A DNA stretch of 64,000 nucleotides from Marinobacter santoriniensis NKSG1 (GCF_000347775.1 NZ_APAT01000019.1:1-64000), one strand, 5' to 3'; shown: positions 1-10,581, counted from the first letter of the stretch. Notes: generated by a model not told the origin, from the sequence alone. Made by a program: numbers and translations.

Positions 1-34
1 GCATCGCGGGGTTTTTCAACAACAGCGACCGGCC

Positions 35-643
35 TCAGTGGAGCCCGGACACGTAATTGGCTACCGCTTCGATTTCTGCATCGGTCAACTTCGCGGCAAC
101 GTCCATCATGATCGCAGAGTTGGAATCGGTCGCACGTGAACCACTGCGATAGGCTTTCAACTGGGTCATGACGTATTCCGCATTCTGGCCACCCAGACGG
201 GGGAAACCGCCCGGCTTGTTGCCAAGCCCCTGGGGGTTATGACAGCCCGCACAGGCCGGAACACCAGACGCCAGATTACCGCCGCGGTAAAGGGCCTCAC
301 CCTGTGCAATCAGCGCCGGGTCGGCCTGATTGACGATCATTTCCTGATTGTCCATGTAGGCCGCCAGATTCTGCAGGTCCTGCGTGGACATGTTGTCCAG
401 AATTCCAGCCATCTGAGGCACGGCACGCTTGCCGGACTTGATGGCCTGCAGCTGGTTGAACAGGTACTTTTCTCCCAGCCCGGACAATTTCGGGTATGAT
501 CCCATAACCGGCTTCTGGCCACCCTGGCCATGGCACCCGGCACATACTGCTGCTTTCTGTTCACCTGCCTGAGGATCTCCGGCGCCATACGCCAGCGACG
601 TGAGGCTGACACCAAGAACCACTCCTGCGATCAGTTTTTTCAT
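35..643 (-). CDS. cc4: Cytochrome c4, periplasmic dihaem electron carrier
   Basis: The 202-residue product starts with a Sec signal peptide (MKKLIAGVVLGVSLTSLAYG) and has two haem-binding CXXCH motifs, CAGCH near residue 35 and CAGCH near residue 132. This is the tandem two-domain layout of cytochrome c4. In this family the protein carries electrons from the bc1 complex to terminal oxidases. The two halves are similar in sequence, as expected for the family's internal duplication. It is transcribed away from engB, an arrangement also known in Pseudomonas. The stop lies 34 nt from the window edge, so downstream partners are not visible. Confidence 0.9.
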   Translation of the reverse strand: MKKLIAGVVLGVSLTSLAYGAGDPQAGEQKAAVCAGCHGQGGQKPVMGSYPKLSGLGEKYLFNQLQAIKSGKRAVPQMAGILDNMSTQDLQNLAAYMDNQEMIVNQADPALIAQGEALYRGGNLASGVPACAGCHNPQGLGNKPGGFPRLGGQNAEYVMTQLKAYRSGSRATDSNSAIMMDVAAKLTDAEIEAVANYVSGLH

Positions 644-815
644 GCTCGCTCCACTTCTCTCATCTTGAAAGTATTCTTAACATGCAGCCGGCAGGCACTG
701 ACAGGCAGGCTCAAAACCGAGGCTGATAGCGGTCGCGCCAAGCGCACCACCCAGATTTGGTGTAGCATTATACATTAATCATCGGTAACTGAAATCCAAA
801 GGGAAGCCAACCGTA

Positions 816-1439
816 GTGGACCCTGATCTGACTCAAAAATCCGTCTCTTTTAACAGCGCCCGTTTTCTGATCAGCGCTTCCAGGCTGAACGAGTGCCCGC
901 CGGATTCCGGCGCGGAAATCGCCTTCGCCGGACGCTCGAATGCGGGGAAATCCAGCGCCCTGAACGCAATCACCGCCAATGGCAAACTCGCACGTACCTC
1001 CAAAACACCCGGGCGCACCCGGCTTATCAACTTTTTTTCGCTGAACCGGGAAGACTGCCGGCTCGTCGATCTGCCCGGCTACGGCTACGCAAAAGTCTCC
1101 CGGGACATGAAAGACGACTGGCAACAGCACCTGGGGCATTACCTCAATGATCGGCGCTGCCTGCGTGGGTTGGTACTGGTGATGGACATCCGGCATCCGT
1201 TGACGGATTTCGACCAGATGATGGTTGAATGGTGCGAACACAATCGCCTGCCGCTCATGATACTGGCCACCAAGGCGGACAAGCTGAAGTTCGGCCAGGC
1301 CAAGACCGCCATGCTGGGCATCGCGAAAAAGCTGCAGGACTTCCAGTGTCTGGAACACCTGATCATGTTTTCAGCCACCTCCAAACGGGGGGTTGATGAA
1401 TGCCGGGAGGCACTGAACGACTGGCTTACGGCCCCATAA
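816..1439 (+). CDS. engB: EngB/YihA ribosome-biogenesis GTPase
   Basis: This 207-residue TrmE-Era-EngA-EngB-type GTPase shows the G1 P-loop GRSNAGKSSALN near residue 40, the G3 motif DLPGYGYAKV near residue 85 and the G4 motif TKADKL near residue 152. Its length is normal for EngB (about 200-215). Family knowledge places it in late assembly of the large ribosomal subunit, where it is usually essential. It is divergent from the cytochrome c4 gene, with a 172-nt gap that should hold both promoters. No strong Shine-Dalgarno sequence is visible, but the conserved sequence begins soon after this start. Confidence 0.93.
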   Translation: MDPDLTQKSVSFNSARFLISASRLNECPPDSGAEIAFAGRSNAGKSSALNAITANGKLARTSKTPGRTRLINFFSLNREDCRLVDLPGYGYAKVSRDMKDDWQQHLGHYLNDRRCLRGLVLVMDIRHPLTDFDQMMVEWCEHNRLPLMILATKADKLKFGQAKTAMLGIAKKLQDFQCLEHLIMFSATSKRGVDECREALNDWLTAP

Positions 1440-1447
1440 ACGAAAAA

Positions 1448-1473
1448 ACCGGTCTGCCAGAAGACAGACCGGT
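1448..1473 (-). terminator. Rho-independent terminator downstream of laoR
   Basis: A perfect 9-bp stem (ACCGGTCTG paired with CAGACCGGT, loop of 8 nt) is flanked on its low-coordinate side by AAAAAA. Minus-strand RNA would therefore end in a hairpin followed by a U run. It lies downstream of laoR on the minus strand. For engB on the plus strand the hairpin is followed by A residues, so it is a poor terminator there. Confidence 0.6.
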
Positions 1474-1628
1474 AAAACGTCAGGGTTTGCGACGTGCTAA
1501 AACCTGAGAACTCACTCAGGAGACGCAAGGAATGTCCGATTTTCCCAACGTCGCCAGTTTTGACGGACAATCCGGCAAAAAGTTCCGAAAACTGTCTATT
1601 TTTTAATCACACCCCGGTGACCAGCCGC

Positions 1629-2279
1629 TCACGCCGGTAACGAAGGCCGATATTGCTCCCTCAGCGCCATCACCTGTTCCCGATACGCCGGTGTCAGGTA
1701 GGGGATCTCGAGCGTCAGCACCTGATAGATGCCCTGCTTCAGCTCCGTCAGAGTCAGGTTGTTGGAATCTTCGGCCGCGTGGGCGGTTTTCAGGAACGCC
1801 ATCCAGTTAGTGATCACCAGCCAGACATTGAGTGACATCGCGGTCCGCAGATCCACCGGCTGGGGTTCGATGATGCCCGCCTCCGCCATCTTTTCGAAAA
1901 TCAGCCGGATCGATCCCAGACACCGATTCGTGAAGTCCCGATAATCCCGTCGCAACCGGTTGTCACTGTCGAGCAGATACTCGAGGTCCCGGTGAAAAAA
2001 CCGGTAACTCCAGAGGCCATCGAACACGGATTCCAGATAAAACGTGAGGTCCTCGAGCGTCAGTGATCGGTCTTCCGGGATATCCAGGTAAAAATCCACC
2101 AGCTTTTCGTATTCGAGAAAGATCTCGTAGATGATGTCCGACTTGTTCCGGAAATGGTAATAGAGGTTTCCGGGGGATATCGCCAGATGGGCCGCAATGT
2201 GGTTTGTCGTGACGTTCCGCTCGCCTCGTTCATTGAACAGTTCGAGGCTGGCCAAAAGGATTTTGTCTCTTGTTTTCAT
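1629..2279 (-). CDS. laoR: TetR-family repressor of the lao long-chain alcohol operon
   Basis: The 216-residue protein has an N-terminal TetR helix-turn-helix (residues about 1-50, including NVTTNHIAAHLAISPGNLYY) followed by an all-helical ligand-binding domain. It is divergent from the aldehyde dehydrogenase, twin-arginine protein and GMC oxidoreductase genes. That is the layout of Pseudomonas aeruginosa laoR (PA0367) next to laoCBA, where it represses long-chain alcohol oxidation genes. The shared intergenic region contains a perfect palindrome at 2351-2366, the likely operator. The name rests on gene order plus family; the inducing ligand is inferred to be a fatty acyl or long-chain alcohol derivative. 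Confidence 0.78.
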   Translation of the reverse strand: MKTRDKILLASLELFNERGERNVTTNHIAAHLAISPGNLYYHFRNKSDIIYEIFLEYEKLVDFYLDIPEDRSLTLEDLTFYLESVFDGLWSYRFFHRDLEYLLDSDNRLRRDYRDFTNRCLGSIRLIFEKMAEAGIIEPQPVDLRTAMSLNVWLVITNWMAFLKTAHAAEDSNNLTLTELKQGIYQVLTLEIPYLTPAYREQVMALREQYRPSLPA

Positions 2280-2342
2280 AGGGGTGTCGATACTTTTTGG
2301 TGATCGCGCTGTGACTGGCCCGATAGGCCATCGGGCCTTGCT

Positions 2343-2370
2343 TGACTCACTAGAGTATATACTCTAATAA
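2343..2370 (+). promoter_or_regulatory. lao promoter with embedded 16-bp palindromic operator
   Basis: A candidate -35 TTGACT (2343-2348) and -10 TAATAA (2365-2370) are separated by 16 bp. The perfect palindrome TAGAGTATATACTCTA (2351-2366) fills the spacer and touches the -10. A TetR protein bound here would block polymerase. It sits between laoR (minus) and laoC (plus), about 90 bp before laoC, so it could also control laoR itself. The palindrome is read directly; its recognition by LaoR is inference. Confidence 0.75.
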
Positions 2371-2457
2371 TAGACCCTGATGCAAATTGGCTACTTTTTG
2401 GCCACACCACAACAAGACGCACCCGGCCACTGAACCGGTTGCACTGAGGAGAGCGTC

Positions 2458-3903
2458 ATGGCTGCCACCGTTGTCCAGCTGACTGAAAGCAAGAAGCACA
2501 TTCAGCATACACACCGTGTCTTCGAAGAACAGAAAAAGGCGTTTCGCAGCAATACCATGCCTTCGCTGGCGGAGCGCCAGGAAAATCTCAAGCGCCTCAA
2601 ACGCGCACTGCTGACCAACCAGGATCGACTCCTGGAGGCCATCGACCGGGATTTCAGCTGCCGTTCCAGGGACGAGTCCCTGATCGCCGAAGTGATGCCT
2701 TCCATTCAGGGCATCAACTACACCCTGAAGAATCTCGCCGGCTGGATGAAACCCTCCCGGCGGCATGTCTCGGTTCTGTTCCAGCCAGCCAGCAACCATG
2801 TGCACTATCAACCAAAGGGTGTGGTTGGTGTTATTGTCCCCTGGAACTACCCGCTTTATCTGGCCGTCGGGCCACTGGTGGCTTCGCTGGCAGCCGGCAA
2901 CCGGACCATGGTCAAGATGTCCGAGTACACGCCCCATACCTCGGCGCTGTTCAAGGAGATCATCGAGGCCACCTTCCCGGAAGATCTGGTCTGTGTGATC
3001 AACGGCGAAGCCGATGTGGCGGCCGATTTTTCGTCCCGTCCGTTTGACCACCTGCTGTTCACCGGCTCAACCTCCGTCGGCAAGATGGTCATGCGGGCGG
3101 CAGCGGAAAACCTCACACCGGTGACCCTGGAACTGGGCGGCAAGTCGCCGGCCATCGTGTCACCGGATGTGCCCATGGAAGACGCCGCCCAACGCATCGC
3201 CTTTGGCAAGGCCTTCAACGCCGGACAGACCTGCGTCGCACCGGATTATGTCCTGTGTCCGTCCGATCGGGTTCAGGCGTTTGTGGACGAGTTCCGCAGC
3301 CGCTTCGCCGAGATGTACCCGACCCTGCGCGATAACGACGACTACACCGCCATCATCAACGAACGGCAATACGACCGTCTGCAGAGCTATCTTGAGGATG
3401 CCCGGGCGAAGGGCGCCGAGGTCATCGAAATCAATCCCGCGCGCGAGGACCTGAAAGACGGTACCCGCAAGATTCCCCTGACGCTGGTGCTCAAGACCAC
3501 GCCGGACATGAAAGTCATGCAGGATGAAATCTTTGGCCCGATACTTCCGGTTGTGGCCTACGGCGCACTGGAGGAGGCGATCCACTACATCAATGATCGT
3601 CCCCGGCCGCTGGCCCTCTATTTCTTTGGCTACGACCGGGACCACCAACGTCAGGTCGTTGAGAACACGCTCTCCGGGGGCATGTGTATTAACGACGCCC
3701 TGATGCATGTCGCCCAGGATGACCTGCCGTTTGGCGGTATCGGCGATTCGGGCATGGGCCATTATCACGGCAAGGAAGGGTTCCTGACCCTCTCCCATCA
3801 CCGGGCGATCTTCACCAAGCAGAAATTTAACAGCGGCAAGTTTGTGTACGCGCCTCACGGAACCGCAGCGCATAAATTGGTGTACAAGCTGTTTATCCGC
3901 TGA
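2458..3903 (+). CDS. laoC: Fatty/coniferyl-type aldehyde dehydrogenase LaoC
   Basis: This 481-residue NAD(P)-dependent aldehyde dehydrogenase resembles coniferyl aldehyde dehydrogenases. Visible signatures are the cofactor region GVIVPWNYPLYLAVGP, the glutamate motif LELGGKSPAIV near residue 225 and the catalytic cysteine in NAGQTCVAPDY near residue 260. The C-terminus carries the hydrophobic/basic tail seen in membrane-associated family members. In the Lao system this enzyme oxidises the long-chain aldehyde produced by LaoA to the fatty acid. It follows the operator-bearing promoter and is the first gene of laoC-laoB-laoA. A Shine-Dalgarno-like GAGGAGAG lies just upstream of the ATG. Confidence 0.88.
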   Translation: MAATVVQLTESKKHIQHTHRVFEEQKKAFRSNTMPSLAERQENLKRLKRALLTNQDRLLEAIDRDFSCRSRDESLIAEVMPSIQGINYTLKNLAGWMKPSRRHVSVLFQPASNHVHYQPKGVVGVIVPWNYPLYLAVGPLVASLAAGNRTMVKMSEYTPHTSALFKEIIEATFPEDLVCVINGEADVAADFSSRPFDHLLFTGSTSVGKMVMRAAAENLTPVTLELGGKSPAIVSPDVPMEDAAQRIAFGKAFNAGQTCVAPDYVLCPSDRVQAFVDEFRSRFAEMYPTLRDNDDYTAIINERQYDRLQSYLEDARAKGAEVIEINPAREDLKDGTRKIPLTLVLKTTPDMKVMQDEIFGPILPVVAYGALEEAIHYINDRPRPLALYFFGYDRDHQRQVVENTLSGGMCINDALMHVAQDDLPFGGIGDSGMGHYHGKEGFLTLSHHRAIFTKQKFNSGKFVYAPHGTAAHKLVYKLFIR

Positions 3904-3976
3904 GCTGTCCCCGCAGGATCGGTGCGAAGACCGGTCCTGCGGCAACCTCCACGACAACAACAAAAGACACGCCAAC

Positions 3977-4615
3977 ATGAACCAACAGAACCACGCCCCT
4001 GACACTGAAGAAACCGGGATCGGACTGGATCGCCGGCGTTTTCTGAAAACCGGACTTGGTGGCGCCCTGTTCCTTGGCACCGTCAGCGTGACTGCCGGCC
4101 TCTCCGGATGTGCCTCCGCACCCGCCGGTCGGATCACGGCTGTCGGCACCCGGATGGACGCCAGTTACAACTTCCGCTTTCTGACCAACGATGATATCCA
4201 ACTGTTCGAAGCCTTGCTGCCGGCCATTGTCGGTCCCGGCCTGCCAGAGCAGCCCGAGGCACGCCGACAGGCAATCGCCGGCACCATCGAGCGTATCGAT
4301 TCCGGCATTCACCAGTTCGGGCCTGCCAACCAGGCAGAACTCCGACAACTGTTTGACCTGCTCAATTTTGGCCTGACGCGGGTCACGGTTGCCCGGGTCT
4401 GGTCCAGCTGGCCCAATGTGACGACCTCCGAGGCAGACGCCTTTCTCGAGCGCTGGCGCACCAGCAGCATCGGACTGTTCAACAAGGGTTATATTGCACT
4501 GACCAAGATCAGCAACGTCGCCTTTTACGGCTATCAGGATTTCTGGCATCTGTCCGGTTATCCCGGCCCGCCTCAGTATGCGGTCGACGCCCTGCCCCAA
4601 TTCCACAACGCCTGA
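3977..4615 (+). CDS. laoB: LaoB, twin-arginine small subunit of the Lao alcohol-oxidation system
   Basis: The start at 3977 gives 212 residues with a twin-arginine signal (DRRRFLKTGLGGALFLG) and a possible lipoprotein-like LSGCASA site, so the protein is exported folded by Tat. The rest is helical and resembles the small, gluconate-2-dehydrogenase-subunit-3-like proteins that accompany GMC dehydrogenases. It matches P. aeruginosa laoB (PA0365) by position, between the aldehyde dehydrogenase and GMC genes. An upstream in-frame ATG at 3842 lies inside laoC and would bury the Tat signal, so it was rejected. Its biochemical role is not established; helping to export or anchor LaoA is inference. 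Confidence 0.72.
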   Translation: MNQQNHAPDTEETGIGLDRRRFLKTGLGGALFLGTVSVTAGLSGCASAPAGRITAVGTRMDASYNFRFLTNDDIQLFEALLPAIVGPGLPEQPEARRQAIAGTIERIDSGIHQFGPANQAELRQLFDLLNFGLTRVTVARVWSSWPNVTTSEADAFLERWRTSSIGLFNKGYIALTKISNVAFYGYQDFWHLSGYPGPPQYAVDALPQFHNA

Positions 4616-4641
4616 TTTCCAGCAGACCAACGGAGTGAAAC

Positions 4642-6234
4642 ATGCAGTCAAACGATGTCATTGGACAGGGCCTTGCGTCCGGCTGGAACGTCACCGACGG
4701 TGCAACCCTGACAGCAAACCAGACAGTGGAAGCAGATGTGGTGGTGATCGGCACCGGTGCCGGTGGCGGCACCACGGCTGAGATCCTGGCCCGGGCAGGC
4801 CTCTCCGTCATCCTGGTGGAGGAAGGCCGGCTGTATTACCAGAAAGATTTCAAGATGGACGAGCTCACCTCGTACGCCAACCTGTATCAGGAGGGCATGA
4901 GCCGGGTCACCCGGGATGGGGCCATCGCCATCCTGCAGGGGCGATGTGTCGGAGGCTCGACAACCGTCAACTGGACCAGCAGCTTCCGGACACCGGACGA
5001 AACCCTGAACTACTGGGCCGAACAGTTCGGCCTCGAGGCGCTGACGCCCACCGCCATGGCGCCATGGTTCGAAGGTCGTGAAGAACGACACAACATGTCG
5101 CCCTGGGACATGGATCCGAACGTCAACAACGACATTCTGAGACAGGGGTGCAGCTCTCTGGGTTACACCTGGGACATCATCCCCCGGAACGTCAAGGGGT
5201 GCTGGAATCTGGGCTATTGCGGCGTTGGTTGCCCGACCAATGCCAAGCAGGGCGCCTTGCTGACCACGGTTCCCGGCGCCCTGAACCACGAGGCCCGCCT
5301 GTTCCACGGGCTCCGGGCAGACCGTCTGGTCATGGACCAGGATCGGATCGATCGCCTCGAAGCCAGCGCCATGGGTGCCGACGGCGTCACCCCGTCCGGC
5401 ATCACCGTCACCCTGAAGGCCCGACACTTTGTGGCCGCAGCCAGTGCCATCGGTACCCCCGGACTGTTGTTGCGCTCAGACATACCGGACCCCTATGGCC
5501 GGCTCGGCAAACGATCCTTTATCCATCCGGTGAACGCGTCGGTTGCCGACATGCCCAACAAGGTCGACCCTTTCTACGGAGCCCCCCAATCGGTGTATTC
5601 CGACCACTTCAATTTCCTGAAGGGCGTGAGCGGTCCGGCCGGCTACAAACTGGAGGTCCCTCCTCTCCACCCGGCCATGTCCAGCGGGGTCATTCCCGGC
5701 CACGGCCAGGCCCAGGCCGACAACATGGCCAGACTGCCCTGGATGAACTCGGTCATCGCCCTGCTTCGTGACGGCTTCCATCCGGATAGCCCGGGCGGCA
5801 GCATCAGCCTGCGTGACGACGGCAGTCCGGTACTCGACTATCCGGTGACCGATTATCTCTGGGACGGCCTGCGCCGGGCCTATCACACCATGGCAGAGGT
5901 GCAGTTTGCCGCAGGCGCCAAACGGGTACGTCCGGTCCACATGGACGCCGGGTGGTACACCAGTCTGGCCGAGGCCCGGGCAGCGATCGATCGCCTGCCG
6001 ATGGAACTCCACCGGGTTCGTCTGTTCACCGCGCACCAGATGGGCGGCTGCGGCATGGGGGCCAGACCGGAAGAATCTGTCGTCAATGGTTTTGGGGAAC
6101 ATCACCAGGTCCGCAACCTGAGCGTGCACGATGCGTCGATTTTCCCGACCAGCATCGGCGCAAACCCTCAGCTGTCCGTCTACACACTGGCGGCGCGCAA
6201 CAGTACCCGGCTGGCGACGAAACTGGCCGGTTAA
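4642..6234 (+). CDS. laoA: GMC-family long-chain alcohol dehydrogenase LaoA
   Basis: This 530-residue FAD flavoprotein has the GMC dinucleotide fold VVVIGTGAGGGTTAEILARA near residue 31, the GMC signature around GRCVGGSTTVNWT, and a C-terminal HQMGGCGMG segment. It also has a CGVGC-type cysteine cluster near residue 194. P. aeruginosa LaoA (PA0364) oxidises long-chain alcohols derived from alkanes or SDS. LaoA has no signal peptide of its own, while its neighbour LaoB has a Tat signal, so the pair may travel together (inference). It follows laoB by 26 nt with GGAG before the ATG, and coaD follows in the same direction. Confidence 0.85.
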   Translation: MQSNDVIGQGLASGWNVTDGATLTANQTVEADVVVIGTGAGGGTTAEILARAGLSVILVEEGRLYYQKDFKMDELTSYANLYQEGMSRVTRDGAIAILQGRCVGGSTTVNWTSSFRTPDETLNYWAEQFGLEALTPTAMAPWFEGREERHNMSPWDMDPNVNNDILRQGCSSLGYTWDIIPRNVKGCWNLGYCGVGCPTNAKQGALLTTVPGALNHEARLFHGLRADRLVMDQDRIDRLEASAMGADGVTPSGITVTLKARHFVAAASAIGTPGLLLRSDIPDPYGRLGKRSFIHPVNASVADMPNKVDPFYGAPQSVYSDHFNFLKGVSGPAGYKLEVPPLHPAMSSGVIPGHGQAQADNMARLPWMNSVIALLRDGFHPDSPGGSISLRDDGSPVLDYPVTDYLWDGLRRAYHTMAEVQFAAGAKRVRPVHMDAGWYTSLAEARAAIDRLPMELHRVRLFTAHQMGGCGMGARPEESVVNGFGEHHQVRNLSVHDASIFPTSIGANPQLSVYTLAARNSTRLATKLAG

Positions 6235-6295
6235 AGCGCCATTTCCGAAGCCAGGGACGGCTTCGCTGCAACTACAGAACCCCCGGGAATGCTGA

Positions 6296-7070
<775 letters not shown>

Positions 7071-7086
7071 CGAGCCGCCCAACCAT

Positions 7087-7115
7087 AAAAAAAAGCCCCG
7101 TTCGGGGCTTTTTTT
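7087..7115. terminator. Bidirectional rho-independent terminator
   Basis: The stem GCCCCG/CGGGGC (7095-7100 with 7103-7108) with a TT loop is flanked by eight A residues on the left and seven T residues on the right. Both strands therefore give a GC hairpin with a U tract. It lies between the convergent ferredoxin gene and the DUF945 gene and can end transcription of both. Confidence 0.92.
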
Positions 7116-7131
7116 ATGGAACATGGCGCCG

Positions 7132-8418
7132 TCAGAGAACCGGCGGCAGGGGCACCTCAACATCCTTGTTCACTTTCACCACCATATCGTTCAGCGTGGC
7201 GTCCATCACCAGTCTCTCGCCCTTTTCCACCAACAGTCCCTGCTTGATCAGGGGCGCGGCCTGCATCCGGATTTCAGGATAGTTCTCGACAAGTGAAAGC
7301 GGCAGTCCGAAATGCAGGTTCCCGGTCAGACGCTGCATCACCAGCAACATGCCGGACCTGTCATCGCCGGACAGTTCCGGATGACGCACACTCAAATGCC
7401 CTTTTACTTCGCCCTCGGGCGTGGCAATGCTCAGTTTCGGGATCGCAAACTCGAAACCGGCAGCCGCCAGGTTTCTCAGCGCGTCGTTCATCTGCTGAAT
7501 GGCCGCCATCTGTTGTTCCATGTCCGGCACCCCAGCGTCTGACTGACTGACTTCCTGCAGGTTGGACAGGCCGGAGGTAAAGACATCCCAGCTCGCCACA
7601 TCCAGATCCTTCAGCGCCACGACCAGTCGGTGAGGACCATAGGTGCCTGCCTCCGAGGAGACCGACTGCAGATTGACGTCCATTTGTGAATCCAGACGGG
7701 CACCGTCATCCCGGGACTCGCTGGAACTGGCGATCCGGAGCCCTTTCAGCGAGACAGACGCGCCATTCTTCGGTCTCAGGCTCATCGACGCCAGGTTCAA
7801 TTCGCCATTACCGGTCCATACCTCTCCGGACAGGTGCTCCATGATTTGTTGCAGGTGCACCCCTGAAAAGCGGAGTTCAGCATCTGCGCTTTTCAGGGTC
7901 ACATCCGAAACCTGGGCGAACGCATGTACCTCCTGCCCCTGATCACTGAACTCGAGCTTCGCCGAACCTGGGCTCAGGGTGACGCTCTCGCCGGATTCCG
8001 GATTACGAATACGGGTGGCGGGCACATCAAATGTCAGGGTCGCCGTCCCCCAGACGCGGGTTTCGAGCGTCAGTTTCGGTTCTTTTCCGGCGAACCAGTT
8101 GGCGTCTTTCGGCGACCAGCCGTCGACGGGACGAAGGTGAATCAGGCTGCCGGTAACCCCGTGATCGACGTCGGCGTGCAACCGGTAGCGGTGGGTGTCA
8201 CCGGTTTCCGGATTGGCGATCACGACGGCCACCTGGATATCAGAGCCGAGTATCCCCCGTCGGTAGTCGCTGGTTTCCATGTGCATGAACGGCTGGGCAT
8301 CGTTCACTTCGGTTGTGGCCTGCTGCCACTGGTATTCCGTCAGGTATCCCACCCCCCAGGGCAGGGCACCGGCGACAACCAGCACAACGGCGCCGGCAAT
8401 AATCCATTTGCGCTTCAA
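7132..8418 (-). CDS. DUF945 (YdgA-like) envelope protein
   Basis: The 428-residue product begins with an uncleaved-looking N-terminal membrane segment (about residues 5-23) followed by the YQWQQATTEV region and a long beta-rich portion typical of DUF945/YdgA proteins. It should be anchored in the inner membrane with most of its mass in the periplasm. No enzymatic motif is visible and the family's function is poorly known. It follows ppk by 18 nt on the same strand, so it probably shares the hemB-ppk transcript and the Pho box upstream of it. Confidence 0.75.
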   Translation of the reverse strand: MKRKWIIAGAVVLVVAGALPWGVGYLTEYQWQQATTEVNDAQPFMHMETSDYRRGILGSDIQVAVVIANPETGDTHRYRLHADVDHGVTGSLIHLRPVDGWSPKDANWFAGKEPKLTLETRVWGTATLTFDVPATRIRNPESGESVTLSPGSAKLEFSDQGQEVHAFAQVSDVTLKSADAELRFSGVHLQQIMEHLSGEVWTGNGELNLASMSLRPKNGASVSLKGLRIASSSESRDDGARLDSQMDVNLQSVSSEAGTYGPHRLVVALKDLDVASWDVFTSGLSNLQEVSQSDAGVPDMEQQMAAIQQMNDALRNLAAAGFEFAIPKLSIATPEGEVKGHLSVRHPELSGDDRSGMLLVMQRLTGNLHFGLPLSLVENYPEIRMQAAPLIKQGLLVEKGERLVMDATLNDMVVKVNKDVEVPLPPVL

Positions 8419-8436
8419 GGGCGCCTCCGTTATCGA

Positions 8437-10581
8437 TCAGGGTTTTCCGGTAAGGCGATCCAGCAGGACCAGCTGGGACGCGAGTCGTTCCTCGCCTTCC
8501 GCTGGCTGATTCTGCAGATAGCTGCCATCCGACTGCAAGACCCACGACTGACAATTGTCGGCCAGATAGGTATCGAGATCTTCTTTCACGCGCGCTACCA
8601 GGGACGGATCCTCAATGGGAAACGCGGTCTCCACGCGGCTCAGCAGGTTGCGTTCCATACCATCAGCGCTGGAACAGTACACCTCCGTTTTACCGTTGTT
8701 GCCAAAATAATACACCCGCGTGTGCTCCAGGAAACGACCAATGATCGACCGGACCCGGATGTTATCCGACAACCCCGGCACCTGGGGGCGAAGACAGCAG
8801 ATTCCCCGGATGATCAGATCGATCTGCACGCCAGCCTGCGAGGCCCGGTACAGCGCCTTGATCAACTGGGTTTCCGTCAGGGCATTGAACTTCAGAATGA
8901 TGCGGCCGTTTTCGCCAAACTCCGCCTCCCGCTCAATCAGGGCGAGCAGACGCGTATGGAGCGTGAATGGTGCGTGAAACAGCTTCTTGATCTTCAGCGC
9001 CTTGCCCATGCCGGTCAACTGCTGGAACAGTTTATTGACGTCGTCACCAATCGACTCGTCGCAGGTCATGAAACTGTAGTCGGTATAGAGTCGGGCATTA
9101 CCGGCATGGTAGTTACCGGTCCCAAGGTGCACATAGCGACGAAGACGACCTTCTTCACGACGGACGATCAGAATCATTTTGGCGTGGGTCTTGTAACCAA
9201 CCACCCCGTACACCACGATCACACCGGCCTCCTGGAGGCGACTGGCCAGCTCCAGGTTCTCCGCCTCACTGAATCGGGCCCGAAGCTCGATAACGGCCGT
9301 CACTTCCTTGCCACGACGCGCCGCATCGGCCAGCGCCTCCACGATTTCCGATTCGGCACCGGTGCGGTAGAGGGTCTGACGAATGGCCAGAACGTGCGGA
9401 TCCTTGGCGGCCTGGCGCAGCAGGTCGACAACGGGGCTGAAGTTCTCATAGGGGTGCAGCAGCAGGATCGGGCGCTTGCGAATGGCATCAAACATCGAAT
9501 CCCGGCTGCGAATCTGTTTCGGAATCGAGGGCGAAAATCCCGAATAGGTCAGATCCGGCCGATCCACCAGGCCGCTGACGGCCATCAGCCGGGTCAGGTT
9601 GACCGGCCCGTGGACCTGATACAGGTCACGCTCGGTCAGACCGAACTCGGTCAGCAGGAACTGCATCATTTCCTGTGGGCAGTTATCCGCCACCTCCAAT
9701 CGAACACCGTCACCGAAGCGACGGCTCAGCAACTCGCCCCTCAGGGCGGAGGCCAGATCCTCAAGGTCGTCTTCGAGCTCCAGGTCGGCGTTGCGCGTCA
9801 AACGGAACTGATAGCAGCCCTTCACTTCCATGCCCGGAAACAGTTCATCGGCGTGGGCGTGAATCATCGACGACAGAAACACCAGGTTGTCGCCGTCGCC
9901 GCACACTTCGTCCGGCAGCCTCACAAGCCGTGGCAATGACCGGGGGGCCGGCACGATCGCCATACCGGTCTCGCGACCAAAGGCGTCTTTGCCATCCAGC
10001 TCGACGATGAAATTGAGGCTTTTATTCACCAGCCTAGGGAACGGGTGGGACGGGTCCAGACCGATAGGACTGACCACCGGCAGAATTTCTTCCTCGAAAT
10101 AGTTGCGCACCCACTCGGCCTGCTCAGGCGTCCACTCCCTGCGCCGGACGAAATGAATATTCTCCCGTTCCATCTCCGGAATCAGGACATTGTTGAGAAT
10201 GTCATACTGCTCGTTGATGTATTCGTGGGCGACCCGGCTGATTTCGGCGAGCGCCTGTTCCGGAAGCATGCCGTCGGCACCAATGGTTTCACGCCCGTAC
10301 TTCATCTGCTGGCGGAGACCGGCCACCCGGATCTCGAAAAACTCATCCATGTTGCTGCTGAAGATGCAGCAGAAAATCAGTCGGTTGATCAGTGGATGGG
10401 TGGGGTCCATCGCCTGCTTCAGCACCCGGTAATTAAACTGGAGCTGGCTCAGTTCCCGGTTGAAGTAATTTTCGCTGGCGTCAAGATTGATCTCTTCGCC
10501 AGCGGGGGGTACGTCGACCGGAGCCGGGACGCTCTGGTCCGCGTCCGCCGTTGCCCGTGTTTTTGCCGATTCCATTGTCAT
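8437..10581 (-). CDS. ppk1: Polyphosphate kinase 1
   Basis: This 714-residue PPK1 shows the N-terminal region [15 protein letters not shown] (near residue 42) and the catalytic-histidine segments [10 protein letters not shown] (near residue 460) and [20 protein letters not shown] (near residue 495). It reversibly polymerises the gamma-phosphate of ATP into inorganic polyphosphate. Length and domain order are normal. The gene lies 58 nt after hemB, an adjacency also found in Pseudomonas, and before the DUF945 gene. A likely Pho box upstream of hemB suggests that the unit is induced by phosphate starvation. Confidence 0.97.
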   Translation of the reverse strand: MTMESAKTRATADADQSVPAPVDVPPAGEEINLDASENYFNRELSQLQFNYRVLKQAMDPTHPLINRLIFCCIFSSNMDEFFEIRVAGLRQQMKYGRETIGADGMLPEQALAEISRVAHEYINEQYDILNNVLIPEMERENIHFVRRREWTPEQAEWVRNYFEEEILPVVSPIGLDPSHPFPRLVNKSLNFIVELDGKDAFGRETGMAIVPAPRSLPRLVRLPDEVCGDGDNLVFLSSMIHAHADELFPGMEVKGCYQFRLTRNADLELEDDLEDLASALRGELLSRRFGDGVRLEVADNCPQEMMQFLLTEFGLTERDLYQVHGPVNLTRLMAVSGLVDRPDLTYSGFSPSIPKQIRSRDSMFDAIRKRPILLLHPYENFSPVVDLLRQAAKDPHVLAIRQTLYRTGAESEIVEALADAARRGKEVTAVIELRARFSEAENLELASRLQEAGVIVVYGVVGYKTHAKMILIVRREEGRLRRYVHLGTGNYHAGNARLYTDYSFMTCDESIGDDVNKLFQQLTGMGKALKIKKLFHAPFTLHTRLLALIEREAEFGENGRIILKFNALTETQLIKALYRASQAGVQIDLIIRGICCLRPQVPGLSDNIRVRSIIGRFLEHTRVYYFGNNGKTEVYCSSADGMERNLLSRVETAFPIEDPSLVARVKEDLDTYLADNCQSWVLQSDGSYLQNQPAEGEERLASQLVLLDRLTGKP

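Noticed and set aside
7924..9939. 671-codon open frame antisense to DUF945 and ppk
   Set aside because: It is a shadow of high-GC third positions opposite two well-supported genes; the translation is rich in H, R, Q and G and shows no domain.
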